Source of the DNA: Epinephelus fuscoguttatus
Lineage: Eukaryota > Chordata > Actinopteri > Perciformes > Serranidae
NCBI RefSeq assembly: GCF_011397635.1
Contig: NC_064759.1
Span: 23,150,428-23,214,427, forward strand
DNA length: 64,000 nucleotides
Direction: 5' to 3'
Positions 58,277 through 64,000 of this stretch are shown in pieces (the first letter of the stretch is position 1; every line of letters begins with the position of its first letter). The position numbers and the translations under genes were made by a program. The notes beneath the pieces were generated by a model. The model ran no database searches, had not been told where the DNA came from, and saw only the letters and a list, made by a program, of their open reading frames with translations.

Positions 58277-58325
58277 ATGGCAGCATCCAGTAACTCAAGC
58301 CTCTCAGGTTCATCTGTGTCCTCTG
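58277..58325 (+). CDS. chn2: chn2 (beta-chimaerin) first coding exon
   Basis: Encodes MAASSNSSLSGSSVSS, identical over 16 residues to the start of human beta-2 chimaerin, followed by one base of a split codon (Asp in human) and donor G|GTAAGAG. The start context is GGGATGG, with G at -3 and +4. The full protein is a diacylglycerol/phorbol-ester-responsive Rac GTPase-activating protein with SH2, C1 and RhoGAP domains; those exons lie beyond the window. Reading through the donor would hit a stop after 10 codons, which supports the splice. The position next to cpvl matches human 7p14. Confidence 0.93.
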
Positions 58326-58381
58326 GTAAGAGTTCACATAGCCCAGAGTCAAACTAGACACTAAAGGCTTTGCTCGTAAGC

Positions 58382-58426
58382 AATAATAATAATAATAATA
58401 ATTATTATTATTATTATTATTATTAT
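58382..58426. repeat. (AAT)n-(ATT)n palindromic microsatellite
   Basis: About seven AAT units run directly into about eight ATT units, so the 45 bp is self-complementary. It begins 57 bp after the chn2 exon 1 donor. Confidence 0.9.
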
Positions 58427-61124
58427 ACTGATAATAATATTGTGGTATTTGTAATAGCGCTTGTCTGTGTGTTTTGAAATATCTGCCTTTATTTGGTTTA
58501 AATCAAACTTTTTTTTTTTTTTCATCATCTTGTCTAAAACACCTCTAACACATCCACCAGGAAATGTGACATCCTCTTTTTTCCTCCATCTGCATCTCAC
58601 ACGTGCTTGGTAATCATTAAACAAACATATAATTAAATAACCATCCAGTGGCTGCTGTGATTTAGGATTAACCATAAGTGAAAAGCATCTCCATGTGTTA
58701 TATCTGGGTTCAGTGGTGGAAACACTTCAGGGAAAGGACACCTTTCATGTGCAAAGGGATTATAAGCTTGTGAGATGCAGTCAGTGTGAGGTTGGATTTG
58801 GATGTTATCATTAGATTGCCAATCATCTCTACAATTCCCTTATTGACTTTCCACTTGGCTGGCTTTAAGGATTATCTTTGGCCTGTGTAGTCTACCATTT
58901 TCTAAAACGCAGCACCAGGCTGGGACATTGTAAAAAAAATCCTAATATGCTATGGTCCAGTGACATAATACAGTTCATACTGCCACAGTGTGCACAAAAC
59001 TTCAATCGAATCCCCATTGCATATAATGAGGTATAGCTCAGTGAGTGGTGGCCATTATATATTTGTAAAAATTTCAATTTCAGGGTTGAATTTTCACAGA
59101 ATGAGAACAGAAAGTGGGTTAGCAGCTGTTCAAACAAACCCAGAATGAAATAGCCGCACCATGCTTGTCTCAGTGTATATCCCACTCAGTGTTGATAAGG
59201 CGCGTTGCTTGTGTTTGCCAGGGTATAAAGTACAAACTCCACTATCACAGTGCTGTTTGATGTAGAAGCCCCGCCAACAACCAGAGGCATGTGTGTGTGA
59301 GCAAGGGACAGTGTGTGTGAAGGGGAGGGAGAGGCCGTTTATAATGTCAGGCTCAGCACTTTGGATTTATGTTTGCCGTCTCCACCAATATTTTACATTT
59401 AACTGTGAGGAGTCCAGAAAATGTGTAGTGTACAGAAATGTTAACAGAATATTGCACGGCAAAGCTATCAGTTTATTACAGGGCGAGGACATCGTATAGT
59501 ATACATAATGTTTGTTTTACTTTCTTACTCTCTCTGAATCCCAACCACACCACACAGCAGAGTCACATTTCCCCTAGGTACTGCCCAATGGGAGGGAAAG
59601 ACGGTCGTTTCCAAGCTGATATAGCCTGTGGCAACCACATGCTTCACAGAGCATTATCTCATGTGTGCGTTTCAGAGAGCAGCGGATTTACTGTTTGACC
59701 ACTGCTGCTTTAAGAGGAAAGTCTTTTCTCTCTGTGGCATTGGAGGGTTGTCATTACTTTTGGGCTCTCAATATAATTATCAGAGGTTACAAGCTGCGCT
59801 GCTGCCAGGGATAGAGTGGTTGTCACAAGGGTATTATTATTTTCATGCGGAGCTCTTTGGCAGTCAGACACAACATTTGAATAATCTAGTCTATGAGGCA
59901 TATGACTCAAAAATGAATCTCGGCTCAATTTCTGCTCCATATTAGGTCGTCTGTTCTGGCTGCAAACAAAGTGCTCTTGGTGTAGTTATTTCAGCTGCTT
60001 CGGATGATGCTGCTATCTGGTAATCTTGTTTAGAAGCTGTTGTTTCGGGCAGAGTGTGTAAATAAAGTTTATCCAACTTGTGTGACTGGCAGCAGCTTGG
60101 TTTATGATTGTAGCAATGGTAATTACATTATGAGAGCCGACGCTGATTTATTTCTGCTGCTGCTTCCTGCAAATGATTGAAATTGAGGAACAATGGTATG
60201 TACACAGACCGCCTTGCAATGTATAGACTGGATTGTATATACACAATCTGTAACTGCAACCCTGACACACAGGTGAAAAATAGTCAATGAGGCTTGACAT
60301 AAAAAGATAATGACAAACTGAGAGGATTGCAACACGATTGCAGCATTCATGTTGCAATCTCTTCCTCTGCCTGGAAAGATATTTTCTGGCTATTCGTCTA
60401 GATCAGGGAGATTCCTACACATTCTTGGCACGGGTGGGCACTGAAGCATGTACTGTACCAGCAGCACACCATTTGCCAGACGGCTCCAGGAAATAAAGCT
60501 TTGAAAATAAATTGAGGGATAGAGCATGAAAGTATGCCTTCAGCTCCAGGCCTTAAATGACAAAATTGGTCAGGGAGGCAGAATTACAGCCATGTATTAC
60601 AGAGAGGCTGTCTGTTCAACACAATTCTGCACATGTGTCTGCAGTTCACCTCCAAATCTTTCCACCACTCTACTTCTTGTCTTTGCCAGTGTAAATCACA
60701 CAGGACTGCATTTGTGTCATCTATGCTGACTTACTGAAATGATCTGCATGTTTCACAGCATCAGTGAGTGGGGAGTTCGTCCCCCAGGTATTTAAATTCG
60801 GGTTGAACGTATCCCAGTCGTCAGTCCTGTGTTAATTACAACAACAGACTCTCTCAGTGGCAGACACGAGGCGATGCCAGAATCAGATCACTAAATCACA
60901 CTTTTCCCTTTTAAACTCACCGACAATTCCTGTTAACAGAAAAAACATACAGTTTCTCTACTGGTGTACAGCCCAGTAGCACACAAACACGCTCCAGAGA
61001 GGCGCCCTCATACCTGTCACATATTATCTGGTCAGCACTAAAGCAGTGTTGAAATGCTTGTTTTGGATCAGTGTAATACACAGATGGTCTCCCTGCTGCA
61101 GCTCTGCTGCATCCCACTGACAAG

Positions 61125-61130
<6 letters not shown>

Positions 61131-61202
<72 letters not shown>
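61131..61202. repeat. (TG)n microsatellite
   Basis: About 72 bp of TG dinucleotides with a single T-rich interruption near 61186, in chn2 intron 1. The long Cys/Val and His/Thr open frames here are its translation artefacts. Confidence 0.95.
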
Positions 61203-61203
<1 letters not shown>

Positions 61204-62203
61204 TTATATGAAGGTCTGTATGTATCTGTGTACTCCAGAATGTGTTGTCTCTGTATGTCACTTATATATGTGAATAATACTGGCTATAAATTACATTGAG
61301 GCTGTATGTTGATATCTGTTATCTTTTTCTTTTTTAATCAAGGTGCATCTTATTCAAAATTCTCTTTCAAATGGCCAATTCAAATCTGACTTTTTTTTAC
61401 TTCCCTAGCCAAGCTTATTCACATTTTCATCTTCAAGGCCTTTAGAGAGCAATGTTTTGAAGCAATAAAAGTAATATGATAGCCTTGATTTTTAGACACT
61501 CAGTTCAAGTGGAAACAGACAACTTTTGTACCCCACCTGCGCTGCTCCACACCACACAGAGTTTTGAGAGGTACGGTTGTTGACGTCACAAAGACAGTCA
61601 GATTGCTTTCTGTCATTTTCAGAGTCTAGCAACGGGGCTCTTTTTCGTTTGAGTTTTGTAACGTTTGCACAGTAACTTCAGTTGCTCCATCATCTGATTT
61701 TTCTGCTATTGCGAGTAGTAACTGCAAAGAACTTTCACTGATACTCTCTGGTAACTGGGGATAGCTACTGATAGCTACAAGGGAAAACAGAGGTGCTATC
61801 CTCTTCCTGTTTTGGTTAATGAACTTCCTTTGTGCCACAAATCAAGCCTTAATTTTCCCAGGAGATGAAACCAGACAGAATTGTATAGTGAACGCAGATG
61901 GTGCCATTATTCTATAGGTATCACATCACATTGTGCATTCAATAGTTACTTCATCCTGACAAGTAAAAGCACAAAATCTTGTGTATTTTCACTATAAGAT
62001 AAGAAAGGCGTCACTGAAAATAGCAAACACAATAGGTACTAAAACATCCGAGACAGGAATAGTCAGGTAGCTCAGTGTTTGAACAACCATCTATTCTGAG
62101 TAGCTGCTCAGTTCAAGCAGAGCAGAGAAAAATACACTTAACCAACTGTAAAAATACTGGGGTGAAATATGTGGTTGTGGTGCAGCACACCAACACCAGC
62201 TTG

Positions 62204-62223
62204 ATCATCATCATCATCATCAT
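62204..62223. repeat. (ATC)n short microsatellite
   Basis: Six ATC units in chn2 intron 1. Confidence 0.85.
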
Positions 62224-64000
62224 TGGACCGTCAAGGTCACGATAACAGTGACCGAGAAGAAACTGGGTCACACAGGATGTCTTTATTGCTCAGTACACTC
62301 ACAACCTGAAATGAAAAAGGATTGAAGATCCACCAAAACAAACAAGAGACCAAAAAGTCATTCACCTTCAGACAGACATCCCAACATAGATGAGCAGGTG
62401 CATGTCGACGGTGGGAACATGGGGCATGAAACTAATATCAACACTGCCTGTTTTTATGTTTTCTTATAAGGAGACTGACTTGTATCCACTAGTGTGTAAA
62501 CCTTAAGAACTAACAAGGTGATAGTTATCACACTCTCACTGTTAAGACATCTGTGTTTCGTTTCAGGCCTTGTCTCTTTAGCCGTTCGGTTAGATGTGTT
62601 GCCAGTACCTTGCAATTAGACAGCATAGAAGATATGGTGCAGTGACAGCTGTGCAGCTTGTATTTCATGCCTTTGCAGATGGACCTTGAAGTCGCATCTA
62701 GTGTTAATTAATAACCAGCATAGGGAGGAGAGGATGGATGTTTTATCACTGAGGTCCAGCATAAATATTCTTGTTTTGGTACTGGCAGGAAAGAAGTGTG
62801 AGCTGAAGATTTTAAGGGTTGAGAAACAGAAAACAACCCAAGTGTTCAAAATAAAATTCACCATTAATTTTGTCCAGTGTGTCCCTAAAAATAGCACAAA
62901 GTCCTTTGGTACTACCCAGATTGTTAGAAAGGGATACCCCTGGTCCCATACTCAAAAAGCCTGTCCCGTGGTGCATTAGTGTGCCAAGTACTTCAGGTTC
63001 TTGAATTCAAACCCTGAAGACTATCCTGTGTGAGTATGTTTACCTGGCTGTAAAGAAATCAAGCACCTCTGCCTGCCTGACAAATATGCAGACACGACAG
63101 ACCTTGAATATATTCCTATAATATACAACAGGGCTATTCAATTACAAATTCAGTTCGGCTGATTTTAAAAGGAGGAAATGTAGATGGGTCCAGACATTTT
63201 CAGCAGCTTATGTAAAACCTTTTTTTTTTTTCGCTTTTGGCAAATGGCAAACAAATGCAAATGAATGTAGTTAAAAAAAAAAAAAGCTATGTTTATCCTG
63301 TCACTTTTGAAATAAAAATGGTCACATATCTGACCCAGAAACATCACAAAGTGTAGACACAGAATGAAAAAGAGCTATCAGTGCTACTGATGCACAGAAC
63401 CATAACAAGTCCCTCTTTACCAGTATCTCCCTCTTCCCTCTCCGTCTCTCTCACACACATGTTCACATAGAGACACACATCTCACCTTGTAATGTTTTTC
63501 ATTGAAGTTAAGGATAAGTGTTCAGGGAAAGACATAGGACATGTTTTTTTATTCTGTCGCAGCCCAGATGTTTCGAAAAGCTACAAAGCGTGGTTGGTTC
63601 TGCTTCACATGAGAAAACGTTGATTTTTGAAAGATATGACAACCAGCGTTGTGAAGCTGATCCGTACATCATGCCTGATTGGCACTGCACATGTGCAACC
63701 CAACAGAGATGAGAAGAAAACAAGATGCCTCACTTGTTAGCTCCTTTCAGACACTATATATAGTTTACATATTTTGTCATGTTGGCAAATTAGATTGATG
63801 TATGCTGGGCCACACAGAGGTTGTTTCAAGGCTGATTGTGGCGCGCCAGCCGCCAATTGAATAGGCCTCATACACAATAACCAATTAATGTTTGCATTTG
63901 TGTTGTTTGGAAAGAGCAAGTGAAACATGATCACTATTGGGGAGTTTTAGTGAGACTGGACATTGTTCCTGCTGGATAATTGAAATGACTCCACACAGAA

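Larger units (their letters stand above)
58326..64000 (+). other. chn2: chn2 intron 1 (incomplete)
   Basis: At least 5.7 kb with no further exon. It contains an (AAT)n/(ATT)n hairpin at 58382-58426, a long (TG)n at 61131-61202 and a short (ATC)n at 62204-62223. No complete mobile element recognised. Confidence 0.6.

Noticed and set aside
57849..58361. 170-codon minus-strand frame over the chn2 leader
   Set aside because: Antisense shadow of the GC-rich chn2 5' region; the plus strand has the certain chn2 exon.
61054..61299. Cys/Val-rich and His/Thr-rich open frames
   Set aside because: Translation of the (TG)n microsatellite.

Overview
The window is nuclear DNA of a ray-finned fish. Evidence: multi-exon genes with GT/AG introns, vertebrate creb5, cpvl and chn2 orthologues recognisable exon by exon, CpG-depleted AT-rich introns with (CA)n, (GA)n and (TATC)n microsatellites, and several interspersed-repeat families typical of teleosts (TTAA-flanked fold-back MITEs, hAT-derived elements, an L1-like fragment). 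The repeat wording looks more percomorph than cyprinid, but I cannot name the species.

Layout. Positions 1-129 are the tail of a fold-back MITE. A promoter with a perfect CRE (about 1200-1440) and a first exon (about 1434-1486, or to 1540 with an alternative donor) lead into creb5 on the + strand. Its ten coding exons run from 7361 to the stop at 43994, with two very large introns (12433-24190 and 25712-39083) and a 3'UTR ending near 46.71 kb. On the - strand cpvl, a serine carboxypeptidase, is complete in twelve compact coding exons (53993 down to 48571), with a poly(A) signal at 48139-48144. creb5 and cpvl therefore converge tail to tail, with a 606-bp hAT-like MITE between their poly(A) sites. 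At 58277-58325 begins chn2 (beta-chimaerin) on the + strand; only its first coding exon is in the window, and 58326-64000 is intron 1.

I derived the protein models by joining exons whose reading phases agree at every junction: Creb5 has 493 residues from the ATG at 7385, Cpvl has 484 residues. Gene order creb5-cpvl-chn2 matches human chromosome 7p15-p14, except that TRIL, which lies between CREB5 and CPVL in human, is not in the short interval here. The genes are neighbours by ancestry rather than members of one pathway: Creb5 is a nuclear bZIP activator of the ATF2 group, Cpvl a secretory/lysosomal-type carboxypeptidase, Chn2 a Rac GTPase-activating protein.

I found no clear new biological system. 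The most notable leads are: an alternative creb5 first-exon donor that would add an 18-residue N-terminus; CRE sites in the creb5 promoter; a strongly coding-like exon of unknown identity upstream of cpvl (54238-54383, - strand) that overlaps two CLEAR-like E-boxes; uORFs in the chn2 leader; and a dense set of fold-back and hAT-derived elements, two of which still carry the start of a transposase-type reading frame.
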